Origin: Bacteroides xylanisolvens XB1A
GTDB lineage: Bacteria > Bacteroidota > Bacteroidia > Bacteroidales > Bacteroidaceae
DNA: 64,000 bases
Reading direction: 5' to 3'
NCBI RefSeq assembly: GCF_000210075.1
Contig: NC_021017.1
Span: 242,694 to 306,693 of the forward strand
Shown here piece by piece: positions 30,115 to 39,236 of this stretch. The first letter of the stretch is position 1. Each line of letters starts with the position of its first letter. The notes beneath the pieces are model-generated. The model did no database searches and had not been told where the DNA came from. It was given only the letters and a program-made list of their open reading frames with translations. The translations under genes and the position numbers were made by a program.

Positions 30115-30180
30115 TCGTCTCCACGCATGAATAAGAAACGAGTGTCTTGTAGGGACAAGAGGCTTCATGCGTGGAGACGA
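30115..30180. repeat. Long perfect inverted repeat (TCGTCTCCACGCATGAA)
   Basis: 17-base arms (30115-30131 and 30164-30180) pair perfectly. Inside the loop a second small stem, CTTGT/ACAAG, can form. It lies 36 bases past the antiporter stop and may terminate that transcript, although no T run follows directly. Confidence 0.65.
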
Positions 30181-30215
30181 ATCAGTTATAGTGATAGAAT
30201 CAATCTTTTCGGATG

Positions 30216-31688
30216 TTAGTCAGAATCAGTCTCTTCTTCTTTTGATTTTTCGGAGATGAGCAGCAGTTTATCTCCTTCATGCAGTTTCAGCGTTCCGTTG
30301 GGAATCAGGAACTCATCTCCGCGCTTCACAATCATTACCAGCGTGCCTTTCGGGAGATTCATATCTTTCAATGTATCTGCTTCTTCCAACATACTTTTAG
30401 TAATGGTCATATCACTAAGATCAGAGTCTATTTCTTCCGGGAGTTCCACTCCGAAATCATTTCCAGTTTTTTCCAGTGGTTTGGAAAGATTCAAGATTCG
30501 GGCTACGAAAGAAATCGTTGTTCCCTGTACCACCAATGACACGATGGTAATAAAGAAAACAATGTTGAAGATGAGGTTCGAACCTTCTACGCCCGCCACT
30601 ACCGGATAGGTGGCAAAGATAATAGGAACTGCACCGCGCAATCCTACCCAGGACACGAAAATACGTGATTTCATCGTGATTTTCCGGAATGGAAGCAAAC
30701 AAAGGAATACGCTTAACGGCCGGCCGATAATAATCATAAAGACACCAATCAGCAATGCCACAGCAGCTACTTCCAACATCTCGTGCGGATTGACAAGCAA
30801 TCCCAGGCAAAGGAACATGATGATTTGAAACAACCAGGTCAGTCCGTCCATAAAGGTGTAGATATCCTTACGATGCATGATTTTATTGTTTCCCACCATG
30901 ATACCGGCGATATATACGGCAAGGTATCCGTTACCTTTCAGTAAGTCGGTGATGGAGAAAGTGAAAAATACAAATGCAAGTAATAAGATAGGATATAAGG
31001 CCTGATTGTCAATATTGAGCTTGTTCAACATTCGGATAGCGAGCTTTCCGAGTACATATCCGGCAGCCGCACCGACGATAAACTGGATGGCAAAAGAGCC
31101 TACGATAGCTCCGACTCCCATACCTGACGATTGAATAAACTGTATCAGGACAATGGTAAGCATATAGGCCATCGGGTCATTACTTCCGCTCTCCAGTTCC
31201 AGCATGGGACGGAGGTTGTGCTTTAAATTCATCTTCTGTGAACGGAGAATGGCGAACACCGAAGCCGAGTCCGTAGACGACATGGTAGAGGCCAAAAGCA
31301 GGGAAGTGGTGATAGGTAAATAAATATTAGACCAGCTCATATCTGATATCCACCAGATAAAGAGCCCGGTGAAAAGAGCTGTAAGTAGTACTCCGACAGT
31401 GGAAAGCACGATACCGGGACCTAAAATAGGTTTGATTTCTCTGAATTTCGTATCCATACCTCCCGAGAAAAGGATAATGCTAAGAGCGACCATACCGATA
31501 AACTGCGCGTCTTTCGCGTCGTGGAATTGCAGGCCGAGGCCGTCACTTCCAAACAACATTCCTACTACGAGGAACAATAATAAGGTAGGTACTCCAAAGC
31601 GATATCCGGTTTTTCCAACAACAATGCTGACGAAAAGTAAGATAGAACCGATAAGTAGGGTGTTTTCTGCTGTAAATATCATAGGCAA
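30216..31688 (-). CDS. Potassium/proton antiporter (CvrA/NhaP2 type)
   Basis: 490-residue monovalent cation:proton antiporter. About 12-13 membrane helices span residues 5-400, with the CPA signature region STDSASVFAILRSQ and ELESGSNDPMAYMLTIVLI (ND motif) near 165. The C-terminal domain (EIDSDLSDMTITKSMLEEADTLKDM..) is a TrkA_C-type regulatory domain of about 80 residues. It exports K+ (or Na+) against protons and serves pH or osmotic homeostasis. Single gene by spacing. Confidence 0.92.
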   Translation of the reverse strand: MPMIFTAENTLLIGSILLFVSIVVGKTGYRFGVPTLLLFLVVGMLFGSDGLGLQFHDAKDAQFIGMVALSIILFSGGMDTKFREIKPILGPGIVLSTVGVLLTALFTGLFIWWISDMSWSNIYLPITTSLLLASTMSSTDSASVFAILRSQKMNLKHNLRPMLELESGSNDPMAYMLTIVLIQFIQSSGMGVGAIVGSFAIQFIVGAAAGYVLGKLAIRMLNKLNIDNQALYPILLLAFVFFTFSITDLLKGNGYLAVYIAGIMVGNNKIMHRKDIYTFMDGLTWLFQIIMFLCLGLLVNPHEMLEVAAVALLIGVFMIIIGRPLSVFLCLLPFRKITMKSRIFVSWVGLRGAVPIIFATYPVVAGVEGSNLIFNIVFFITIVSLVVQGTTISFVARILNLSKPLEKTGNDFGVELPEEIDSDLSDMTITKSMLEEADTLKDMNLPKGTLVMIVKRGDEFLIPNGTLKLHEGDKLLLISEKSKEEETDSD

Positions 31689-31816
31689 TATATTATAAAG
31701 TTATAAAATTGTCGTTTTAATTCTCACCGTGCGAAGTTACACATTATTAACAACAAATAAAACCTCTTTTTAGATGTATTTTTGTGAAAAAAGGGAGTTA
31801 AATTGTCTAAAAAGAC

Positions 31817-31824
31817 TAATTTTG
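31817..31824 (+). promoter_or_regulatory. Candidate -7 box for the uracil permease
   Basis: TAATTTTG matches TAnnTTTG, 24 bases before the ATG at 31849. This also argues against a start at the upstream ATG at 31774, which lies before the promoter. Confidence 0.55.
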
Positions 31825-31848
31825 CAGAGATTAATCTACATTATACTT

Positions 31849-33033
31849 ATGGATTCAAATAATCTTACACCTTTGAGGAAAGGGGTGGTGGGGGTACAAT
31901 TCTTGTTTGTGGCTTTCGGAGCTACGGTACTCGTGCCGTTATTGGTAGGGCTCGATCCTTCGACAGCTCTGTTTACAGCAGGTATTGGTACGCTTATCTT
32001 TCATGCCGTTACGCGTGGAAAGGTTCCTATCTTTTTGGGGAGTAGTTTCGCATTTATTGCGCCTATCATTAAAGCGACAGAACTTTATGGGCTGCCCGGC
32101 GCCTTATCCGGCATGGTTGGAGTTGCATTAGTTTACTTTGTGATGAGTGCGCTTGTCAAATGGCAGGGAGTGCGGGTGATTGAACGGTTGTTTCCTCCTG
32201 TTGTCATAGGACCTGTCATTATTCTGATAGGTTTATCATTGGCCGGAACGGGAGTGAATATGGCAAAAGAGAACTGGGTGCTGGCTCTGCTTTCATTGGT
32301 GACTGCGGTTGTCGTTTCGATGAAAGCTAAAGGACTTTTGAAGCTGATACCTATTTTCTGTGGAATTGTAGTGGGGTATCTGGCTGCATGGATCTTCTAT
32401 GGTTTGGATTTGTCCGGCGTCAGAGATGCCGCTTGGATTGGATTACCGCAGTTTGTCTTTCCTAAATTCTCATGGGAGCCGGTGTTATTTATGATTCCGG
32501 TAGCTATTGCTCCGGTGATAGAGCATATTGGTGATGTCTATGTGGTGAATACGGTTACGGGAAAAGATTTCGTGAAAGACCCGGGATTGCACCGCACCTT
32601 ATTGGGGGATGGTCTGGCTTGTTTCTGTGCCGGATTGCTGGGTGGTCCTCCTGTGACTACCTATTCGGAAGTGACAGGAGCCATGTCATTAACAAAGATT
32701 ACCAATCCGCAAGTGGTCCGAATAGCTGCCATCTCTGCTATCTTATTCTCCGTTATCGGTAAAATCAGCGCATTACTAAGATCCATACCTAGTGCGGTAT
32801 TGGGTGGTATCATGCTGCTGCTTTTCGGAACGATTGCTTGTGCAGGTATTGCTAATCTCGTGAATAACTGTATTGATTTGAGCCGTACAAGAAATATCGT
32901 TATCGTGTCTTTGACACTGACTGTCGGGATTGGTGGCGCTGCTTTTAGCTGGGGTGATTTTTCTTTGTCCGGTATCGGATTGGCAGCTTTGGTAGGAGTA
33001 GTTCTCAATTTGATATTGCCCAAAGAAGATTAA
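31849..33033 (+). CDS. Uracil/xanthine permease (NCS2, UraA-like)
   Basis: 394-residue proton-coupled nucleobase transporter. About 14 membrane segments; family motifs include VQFLFVAFGATVLVPLLVGL at the N terminus, FIAPIIKATELYGLPGALSG, PVAIAPVIEHIGDVYVVN (the conserved Glu/His binding-site helix), and GLLGGPPVTTYSEVTGAM (NAT signature region). The frame is open back to 31774, but the extra residues are not family-like and overlap the promoter. Single gene. Confidence 0.93.
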   Translation: MDSNNLTPLRKGVVGVQFLFVAFGATVLVPLLVGLDPSTALFTAGIGTLIFHAVTRGKVPIFLGSSFAFIAPIIKATELYGLPGALSGMVGVALVYFVMSALVKWQGVRVIERLFPPVVIGPVIILIGLSLAGTGVNMAKENWVLALLSLVTAVVVSMKAKGLLKLIPIFCGIVVGYLAAWIFYGLDLSGVRDAAWIGLPQFVFPKFSWEPVLFMIPVAIAPVIEHIGDVYVVNTVTGKDFVKDPGLHRTLLGDGLACFCAGLLGGPPVTTYSEVTGAMSLTKITNPQVVRIAAISAILFSVIGKISALLRSIPSAVLGGIMLLLFGTIACAGIANLVNNCIDLSRTRNIVIVSLTLTVGIGGAAFSWGDFSLSGIGLAALVGVVLNLILPKED

Positions 33034-33111
33034 AAAAGGAAATCACTATAAAAGGAAGCCGGTATTCGAGAAGAAAGAATAAACGCAGGATTCCCGGTTA
33101 TATATAAAAAA

Positions 33112-33192
33112 GATAGTGACGGTATATGATGGAAATAGTGACGGTATCATTACCGTATAGCGTCACTATCCTTATCATATACCGTCACTATC
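33112..33192. repeat. Nested inverted repeat (ATAGTGACGGTAT family, copy 2)
   Basis: Outer arms GATAGTGACGGTATATGAT (33112-33130) and ATCATATACCGTCACTATC (33174-33192) enclose a second pair, ATAGTGACGGTA and TACCGTATAGCGTCACTAT. The same units occur at 14177-14256 in a different order. It lies between convergent genes. Confidence 0.75.
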
Positions 33193-33240
33193 TTTTAGAA
33201 GGAAATTTGCCTGTAAAATACCCTTCTGTTCCCTTATCAT

Positions 33241-34872
33241 TTATGATAGAAACTTCACAATATCTTCATCCACTGTACTGATACCTCCGATCCCAAATTG
33301 CTCGATCAATACGTTCTTTACATTCGGTGAAAGGAAAGCGGGAAGAGTAGGTCCTAAATGAATATGTTTCACTCCTAAAGCCAGCAATGCCAATAAAACA
33401 ATGACCGCCTTTTGTTCGTACCATGCAATGTTGTATACGATAGGTAACTGATTCACATCGTCCAACCCGAAGATTTCTTTCAGTTTTAGAGCGATTACAG
33501 CCAGTGAGTAACTGTCGTTACATTGTCCCGCATCCAATACTCTCGGAATACCGTTGATATCACCTAAAGCTAATTTATTGTATCTGTACTTGGCGCAACC
33601 TGCCGTAAGAATCACTGTATCACCGGGTAGCTTTTGAGCAAATTCCGTATAATATTCACGGCTCTTCATACGTCCGTCGCATCCTGCCATTACAAAGAAC
33701 TTACGGATGGCTCCACTTTTCACGGCATCCACCACTTTATCCGCTAAAGCCGTCACCTGTGCATGAGCGAATCCACCGATGAGTGTTCCGTTTTCGATGG
33801 CTACGGGTGGCTGGCATTGTTTAGCATGAGCAATCAGGGCAGAAAAATCTTTCGGTTTTCCATCTTTGCGTTCGGGGATATAATGCGCGCCTTCCAGACC
33901 GCAGGCTCCTGTGATGTAAATGCGGTCTTTGTAGCTGGCATTCGCACGTGGCGGAACAATACAGTTACTTGTAAACAGGATCGGACCGTTGAAACTTTCA
34001 AATTCCTCTTTTTGTTTCCACCAGGCATTTCCGTAGTTTCCTGCCAGATGCTTATACTTCTTTAGTTGAGGATAATAGTGCGCAGGCAGCATTTCACTGT
34101 GCGTATATACATCTACCCCTGTACCTTCCGTTTGCTCCAGCAACTCTTCGAGGTCTTTTAAATCATGTCCGCTTATCAATATACCCGGATGATTACGGAC
34201 ACCAAGATTCACTTGTGAGATTTCCGGATTACCGTAACTGCTCGTATTTGCCTTGTCCAGCTGTGCCATTGCCGATACTCCATGTTTTCCTGTTTCCAGC
34301 GTTAATTGAACCAATTCTTCCACAGTAATATCATTGCGGGTCAATTCGGACAATGCGTGCTGCATGAAAGCAAATATCTCCGGTGACTGATAACCCAGGT
34401 TATGCGCATGCTCTACGTAGGCAGCCATTCCTTTCAGGCCATAGTGTACGAGTTCTTTTAGTGAGCGTATATCCTCGTTAGGCGTGCGAAGCACACCGAC
34501 CGTTTTTGATTTTTCTTCAAATTCCTCTTCGTTTCCATCCCAAAGACATTCGTCAGGAGCATTTTCGATCTTTACCTTACCGGCAAGTTCCTTTTTCAGT
34601 TTCAGTCCTTCTTTGATTTTTTCGGTGATCGCTACTTTATCAAAATTGGCGTTAGTGATGGTGATGAACAAAGCATCATAGATAAATTTGTCTGCTTGTT
34701 CGGAAGACTGTCCCTCTTTACGCAGATGTTCGTTGTAGACAGCAATTCCACGTACTACAAAAAGCAGCAGGTCTTGCAGGTTAGCCACTTCGGAAGTTTT
34801 ACCGCATACACCTTTTAAGGTACACCCCGTACCCATTGCGGTTTCTTGACATTGATAACAGAACATACTCAT
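33241..34872 (-). CDS. hcp: Hydroxylamine reductase / hybrid cluster protein
   Basis: 543-residue hybrid cluster protein, cytoplasmic, now known in enterics mainly as an NO reductase/nitrosylase and historically as a hydroxylamine reductase. The N-terminal cysteines CYQC-X8-C-X5-C near residues 5-23 bind a 4Fe-4S cluster of the class I spacing. Hybrid-cluster ligands are visible in [14 protein letters not shown] (His/Glu), [32 protein letters not shown] and [11 protein letters not shown]. Its promoter region (34917-34962) carries a -7 box and a perfect Crp/Fnr-type palindrome, and the likely regulator gene lies immediately upstream on the same strand. Confidence 0.95.
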   Translation of the reverse strand: MSMFCYQCQETAMGTGCTLKGVCGKTSEVANLQDLLLFVVRGIAVYNEHLRKEGQSSEQADKFIYDALFITITNANFDKVAITEKIKEGLKLKKELAGKVKIENAPDECLWDGNEEEFEEKSKTVGVLRTPNEDIRSLKELVHYGLKGMAAYVEHAHNLGYQSPEIFAFMQHALSELTRNDITVEELVQLTLETGKHGVSAMAQLDKANTSSYGNPEISQVNLGVRNHPGILISGHDLKDLEELLEQTEGTGVDVYTHSEMLPAHYYPQLKKYKHLAGNYGNAWWKQKEEFESFNGPILFTSNCIVPPRANASYKDRIYITGACGLEGAHYIPERKDGKPKDFSALIAHAKQCQPPVAIENGTLIGGFAHAQVTALADKVVDAVKSGAIRKFFVMAGCDGRMKSREYYTEFAQKLPGDTVILTAGCAKYRYNKLALGDINGIPRVLDAGQCNDSYSLAVIALKLKEIFGLDDVNQLPIVYNIAWYEQKAVIVLLALLALGVKHIHLGPTLPAFLSPNVKNVLIEQFGIGGISTVDEDIVKFLS

Positions 34873-34916
34873 AACTTTTACGTTTTTAATTAGTCCAACA
34901 GTTTATTTATTGAACG

Positions 34917-34924
34917 CAAAAGTA
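34917..34924 (-). promoter_or_regulatory. -7 box of the hcp promoter
   Basis: TACTTTTG on the minus strand, 45 bases before the ATG. No TTTG-type -33 box at the normal distance, which fits an activator-dependent promoter. Confidence 0.65.
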
Positions 34925-34946
34925 GAGGAAAGGTTTCAGGTGATTC

Positions 34947-34962
34947 TGTAACCAATGTTACA
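34947..34962. promoter_or_regulatory. Crp/Fnr-type (HcpR-like) operator upstream of hcp
   Basis: Perfect palindrome TGTAACCAATGTTACA (TGTAAC-N4-GTTACA). Its centre is about 42 bases upstream of the start point inferred from the -7 box, the classic class II activation position for Crp/Fnr proteins. Confidence 0.75.
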
Positions 34963-35021
34963 ACAATGAATATTTTATCTCAAATACTCACAATTAGATA
35001 AATGATTTTTAAATCGGAGCA

Positions 35022-35690
35022 TTATTGGATGAGCCGGACCAGTTCTTCTTTCTGTAAGATAGTGATATGTTTACGATCCGCTATCAATAGTCCGTCTTCC
35101 TGCATGTGTGCCAGTTCGCGGGCGAGGGAAGGGCGGGACACTCCGAAGTAATCACTCAACTCCTGTTGCGAACGGTCGAGGGTGATATGTGTCTGTTGTT
35201 GCTGTTTGTACAGGCGGAGCAGGTAGGAGGCAAGTTTCTGACGAATGGTCTTGAATGACATGAAGAAAAGTTTATCTGATAAAGTCCGTGCATAATTGGC
35301 GGAGAGATTCATATAGTTTTCCAAAAACTGCTCGTTCTTGCGGAACAAACTCAAAACACTTGGTTTAGGAAGCTCGATCACCTCTGTCGGTTCATTGGCA
35401 GTTACCTCCACCGGATAGCGGTTCTGCTCACCAAACAGGAACAGGGGGGCAATCGCTTTGGGAGCAGTTATATCTTCCACCTTGATAAGACGTCCCGAAT
35501 AGTCAATCATTTCCCCACGCACACTTCCTTTGGTCAGGATGACAAGACGGTTGCACACATCTCCCTGTCGCGCCAGGATTTCTCCTTTCTTATAAGAACG
35601 TGTATGAAAACTGATCTCTTCCAGATCGGCAAGAAGTCTTTCCGGAGTGATTCCACGGAATAGCGGATTATTGACTAGTGTAGGTATCAT
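35022..35690 (-). CDS. Crp/Fnr-family transcriptional regulator (HcpR-like)
   Basis: 222-residue regulator with an N-terminal cyclic-nucleotide-binding-type barrel (SYKKGEILARQGDVCNRLVILTKGSVRGEMIDYSG), a long dimer helix, and a C-terminal winged helix with recognition helix SQQELSDYFGVSRPSLARELAHM. There is no N-terminal Fe-S cysteine cluster as in FNR, so it may bind haem or another signal, as proposed for HcpR proteins. It sits directly upstream of hcp and 10 bases after the sensor kinase stop, so it may be made from the EBP-kinase operon. The operator at 34947-34962 is the likely target. Confidence 0.88.
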   Translation of the reverse strand: MIPTLVNNPLFRGITPERLLADLEEISFHTRSYKKGEILARQGDVCNRLVILTKGSVRGEMIDYSGRLIKVEDITAPKAIAPLFLFGEQNRYPVEVTANEPTEVIELPKPSVLSLFRKNEQFLENYMNLSANYARTLSDKLFFMSFKTIRQKLASYLLRLYKQQQQTHITLDRSQQELSDYFGVSRPSLARELAHMQEDGLLIADRKHITILQKEELVRLIQ

Positions 35691-35700
35691 ATATCAATCG

Positions 35701-37014
35701 TTATTTGAATTTTAAAATAAACGTTGTCTCTTTCTCTCGTAGTAACGTAAGGCTTCCTCCCGAAAGGCGCATGATTTGGCGGGAGATACTAAGTCCGATT
35801 CCGCTACCGCCTTCTTTGGTCGTAAAGAAAGGAATGAAGATATGTTCTGCTATTTCCGCTGGGATTTCGGGGCCATTGTTCTTTATCTCAATCCATATTT
35901 CTTCCATGTCATTGCAGGACGCCTTCAACTCAATTCTCCCATCCGGCTGATTGCCGATTGCTTGAATTGCGTTCTTCAAAAGATTGATAACTACCTGTGA
36001 AATAAGATTCTCATCTGCATATACGATTAAGTCCGCAGGAGTAATCTCTGTGTGGAAACGGATATGCTCACATGGATGCTGATGACAGGCAAGTTCAACC
36101 ATTCTTTCTATGAATGCTTTCACATAGAACAAGGAGGGTTCCGGTGTCGGTATACGTGTGAATTGCCGGTATGATTCTACAAAGGCAAGCAACCCTTTTC
36201 CGGTCGTACTGATTGTTTGCAATCCGTGATTTATTTCTTCGTCTTTATTCGCTGATATTGAAAGAAGCGTATCGCAAAGGGAAGTGATGGGAGTCACAGA
36301 GTTCATGATCTCATGTGTCAGTACCCGTGTCAGCCGGATCCATGAATCTATTTCTTTTTCATCCAGTTCGGTATTGATATCATTCAGGGCAAGGATGCGC
36401 AGATGCTCTTTGCGTACATTGATTTCCGACACACGGATGGATAAGTTAATCGTTCCCCGTTCATTGTGAAATATGACTTGTAGTTTGTCCCCCGGGCGAC
36501 AGTTCTCTATTTTCTCCATAAGCTGCGCATCCACTTGACTTAACTGGCGGATATGTGTAAACACATTCAGCCCTAAAATACGGAGTGCTTCTTTGTTCTT
36601 CTGATAAACGGCTCCATTGTCATTGAGCACTACTAATCCTGTACTGACAAAGTCGAGAATCAGTTCGTAGTATTTCTCTTGCTGGGCTGTTTCAGCTTTC
36701 ACGCTATATAAGATATGTCCCACGCGGTTGAGTGCCCGGTTTATTTCTTTGCTTTCGGGAGTACCGTTTTCTTCGGTAAAATGAAATGTATTATCATTAT
36801 TCTCGAGCGCATCAATCATAAAAAGCACCTGTTTGGTGTGGAGGCGATAAAGGCGGATTTGCCAAAGTATGCTAAGAACCAATAAACAAAGACTGACTCC
36901 TAACCAGCTGTATGATTGATGTATACCGAACCACACGGACGATATACAGAAAAGTACCGTCAGCAAGACTCTGAACCAATATTGAACACCTACTTGTTGA
37001 AGCTGCACTGTCAT
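35701..37014 (-). CDS. NtrB/NtrY-like sensor histidine kinase
   Basis: 437-residue kinase. Two membrane helices near 12-30 and 32-52 leave almost no periplasmic loop, so it probably senses a membrane or cytosolic signal. A PAS-like domain (ILDFVSTGLVVLNDNGAVYQKN) precedes the kinase core: H-box RVLTHEIMNSVTPITSL near 232, N-box NLLKNAIQAIG, G1 IKNNGPEIP, G2 GSGIGLSISRQ. Its ATG overlaps the TGA of the upstream activator gene by four bases (ATGA), so the two are translationally coupled and form one two-component system. Confidence 0.92.
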   Translation of the reverse strand: MTVQLQQVGVQYWFRVLLTVLFCISSVWFGIHQSYSWLGVSLCLLVLSILWQIRLYRLHTKQVLFMIDALENNDNTFHFTEENGTPESKEINRALNRVGHILYSVKAETAQQEKYYELILDFVSTGLVVLNDNGAVYQKNKEALRILGLNVFTHIRQLSQVDAQLMEKIENCRPGDKLQVIFHNERGTINLSIRVSEINVRKEHLRILALNDINTELDEKEIDSWIRLTRVLTHEIMNSVTPITSLCDTLLSISANKDEEINHGLQTISTTGKGLLAFVESYRQFTRIPTPEPSLFYVKAFIERMVELACHQHPCEHIRFHTEITPADLIVYADENLISQVVINLLKNAIQAIGNQPDGRIELKASCNDMEEIWIEIKNNGPEIPAEIAEHIFIPFFTTKEGGSGIGLSISRQIMRLSGGSLTLLREKETTFILKFK

Positions 37015-38351
37015 AATCCGAACTTTTTCATCTTGTTATAAAGAGTTTGCCTGGTTATTCCCAGTTGGGCGGCTACTGCCGATAAGTTTCCTGCACAAGT
37101 GTCGAGCGCTTTCCGTATCATCTGCATTTCCATCTCTTCCAGCGTAGAAATACTTTTCTCCTGACTCTCCGTCCGTGGAATGGATAATTGGAACAATTCG
37201 GCGGGAACGAGCGGACTGTCATTGATGATAACGGCCTTTTCAATCACGTGTTCCAGTTCACGGATATTACCATACCAAAGGTGTGCTTTCAATTTATCTT
37301 TAGCGTCGGGAGTGAACTTCATCAATGTCTTGTCATATTGTTTGCAAAAGCGTACCATGAACCTTTCGGCCAATGGAATAATATCTTCTTTCCGTTCCCG
37401 CAAAGGAGGAATCTCTACATGAATGGTATTGATGCGATAGAGCAAATCTTCCCGGAATTCACCTTTCACTACCATCTCTTGCAGATTCCGGTTGGTTGCG
37501 CATATCAGTCGGATATGAATGGGAATCGGCGTGTTGCTTCCCACTCTCACAATGCTTCGTCGTTGGAGGACGGTCAGTAGCTTTGCTTGCAGGTGGTAAG
37601 GCAGGTTGCCTATTTCATCGAGAAACAGCGTACTATTATCGGCAGCCTCAAATTTGCCGGTCCGGTCGGTGTGTGCGTCGGTGAAAGAACCTTTAACGTG
37701 TCCGAAAAGCTCACTTTCAAATAAAGACTCTGTGATAGTCCCCATATCCACTGCAATCATTTCTTTGTATTTGCGGTTGGAAAGGAGATGAATCTCCCGT
37801 GCCAGCATTTCTTTCCCCGTTCCGTTTTCGCCTGTTATCAGGATATTGGCGTCGGTAATGGCTACCTTTTCAATCAATGAGTGGAGTTGCTGCATCACTT
37901 TGCTTTCTCCCCAGTACATAGGTGAGTGGGTGGTTTCTTCTTTGCTGCCCGTTTTCTTGTCGTTGTGCGTAGAAGCTGCTGCGGTTTGCAGGGTTTCCAC
38001 CAGTTTTTGGTTATCCCAAGGCTTGACGATAAAGTCGGTTGCTCCTTCTTTAATCCCCCGGATAGCCAGTTCGATGTCGGCATAAGCCGTAAAAAGTACG
38101 ACCGGAAGTTCCGGACGTACTTTCTTTATTTCATGCAACCAGAATAAACCCTCATTACCGGTGTTGATGCCTGATGTGAAATTCATATCCAACAAAATTA
38201 CTTCCGGTGTTTCTTCCCTTATGACACTGGACAGGGTGACAGGAGAGGAGAGTGTGACAATCTTGGAAAAATAACTTTTCAGAAGGATTTGTACGGCAGT
38301 CAATACTCCTTTATTATCGTCTACAATGATGATTGTTCCTGATTTACTCAT
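37011..38351 (-). CDS. Sigma-54-dependent response regulator (NtrC family)
   Basis: 446-residue enhancer-binding protein. Receiver domain with phospho-acceptor in VILLDMNFTSG (near residue 55), AAA+ domain with Walker A GENGTGKEML (near 175), Walker B STLFLDEIGNLP, the arginine-finger region REDLLYRIN, and a Fis-type helix-turn-helix at the end (NLSAVAAQLGITRQTLYNKM). The sigma-54 contact loop reads GSFTDA rather than GAFTGA, a variant I recall from Bacteroidetes activators but did not check. It is coupled to the kinase downstream. The sigma-54 promoter with tandem palindromes at 40141-40250, just past the two genes upstream, is the best candidate target. Confidence 0.93.
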   Translation of the reverse strand: MSKSGTIIIVDDNKGVLTAVQILLKSYFSKIVTLSSPVTLSSVIREETPEVILLDMNFTSGINTGNEGLFWLHEIKKVRPELPVVLFTAYADIELAIRGIKEGATDFIVKPWDNQKLVETLQTAAASTHNDKKTGSKEETTHSPMYWGESKVMQQLHSLIEKVAITDANILITGENGTGKEMLAREIHLLSNRKYKEMIAVDMGTITESLFESELFGHVKGSFTDAHTDRTGKFEAADNSTLFLDEIGNLPYHLQAKLLTVLQRRSIVRVGSNTPIPIHIRLICATNRNLQEMVVKGEFREDLLYRINTIHVEIPPLRERKEDIIPLAERFMVRFCKQYDKTLMKFTPDAKDKLKAHLWYGNIRELEHVIEKAVIINDSPLVPAELFQLSIPRTESQEKSISTLEEMEMQMIRKALDTCAGNLSAVAAQLGITRQTLYNKMKKFGL

Positions 38352-38373
38352 TTTCGTTTAAGTTTGTAAAGCG

Positions 38374-38381
38374 CAAACTTA
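38374..38381 (-). promoter_or_regulatory. Candidate -7 box for the EBP-kinase operon
   Basis: TAAGTTTG on the minus strand, 22 bases before the ATG, within the small palindrome AGTTTGTAAAGCGCAAACT. Confidence 0.45.
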
Positions 38382-38396
38382 CGAAAAAGTGAGTTA

Positions 38397-38424
38397 TAAA
38401 TCATAATTCATAAATCATAAATTC
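38397..38424. repeat. 28-base AT-rich dispersed repeat, copy 1
   Basis: ATAAATCATAATTCATAAAT plus CATAAATT; the same 28 bases occur at 45753-45780. It lies between the barrel-protein stop and the EBP promoter. Confidence 0.7.
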
Positions 38425-38426
38425 TT

Positions 38427-39236
38427 TTATAACCACTGGAACTTCAATCCGAATGATAAACTAAGATAATCACGGGGACGGAGATAGCTATTGTTTACTG
38501 CACTGATAACATACAGGTCGCACGTACTTATTTCATAGAAAAAAGTCACCGACTTGGCTAAAAATCTACGTTGCGGATCAATATCGTATGTCAACCGTTG
38601 TCCCATGAAAACATGAAAACGTACTTTGCTGGAGAAACCATAGTAACCTTTCGGATAACGTTCCGGCTCATTCACCCAAAACTGGTCGCCAAACACGGTA
38701 TTCACATAAAGCCCGCAGGTAAGAGGTTCCGTAGAGAAGCCCTTTCCGATATTAATGCTCCAGGGCATATAGTTCTGCTTGAGCGTCATGGTTACTTTGG
38801 CCTTCTTTGACGAATATTTCGGTATAAATCCGAGCAATATATCCGTTTCCCACTGATTATGTTTCCCGTAATCCCATCCCGTACCGAAAGAAAGTAATCC
38901 CATGTTTCCGGCATACTGTATTTTGGAGTGCGTCGGGATAATCCGTTCCCAGTGACTGCGGAAACGGTGAATCCGGTTATCGTAACGACTGTGTTTCACC
39001 TGCTTCGGTGTAACCGGCAATACAGAGTCCGCTCTGATGATCGTAAATATAGAATCTCCTGTGCGAAAAGTGATAATTGAATCATCTTTGATAATGAAAC
39101 GGAGTGAATCAGCCTTGTACGAGTTGATGATTGTATCTGCTTTACAAGTAGCTGAAATCAGACCGGGAAGTAACAGAAGTACGGATAATACTCCTGCGCG
39201 CAAGATATAGTTAGTATTTAACCAGTTCATATTCAT
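38427..39236 (-). CDS. Outer membrane beta-barrel protein, unknown
   Basis: 269-residue exported protein. The signal segment ILRAGVLSVLLLLPGLISATCKA is near residues 11-33. The mature part alternates hydrophobic and polar residues and ends in LSFGLKFQWL, i.e. a terminal aromatic strand as in outer membrane barrels; strands such as MGLLSFGTGWDYGKHNQWETDILLGFIP support this. I do not recognise the family (DUF3575/DUF3316-like in style). Its start overlaps the phosphoesterase stop by 26 bases in another frame, so the two are translationally coupled and probably act together. Confidence 0.72.
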   Translation of the reverse strand: MNMNWLNTNYILRAGVLSVLLLLPGLISATCKADTIINSYKADSLRFIIKDDSIITFRTGDSIFTIIRADSVLPVTPKQVKHSRYDNRIHRFRSHWERIIPTHSKIQYAGNMGLLSFGTGWDYGKHNQWETDILLGFIPKYSSKKAKVTMTLKQNYMPWSINIGKGFSTEPLTCGLYVNTVFGDQFWVNEPERYPKGYYGFSSKVRFHVFMGQRLTYDIDPQRRFLAKSVTFFYEISTCDLYVISAVNNSYLRPRDYLSLSFGLKFQWL

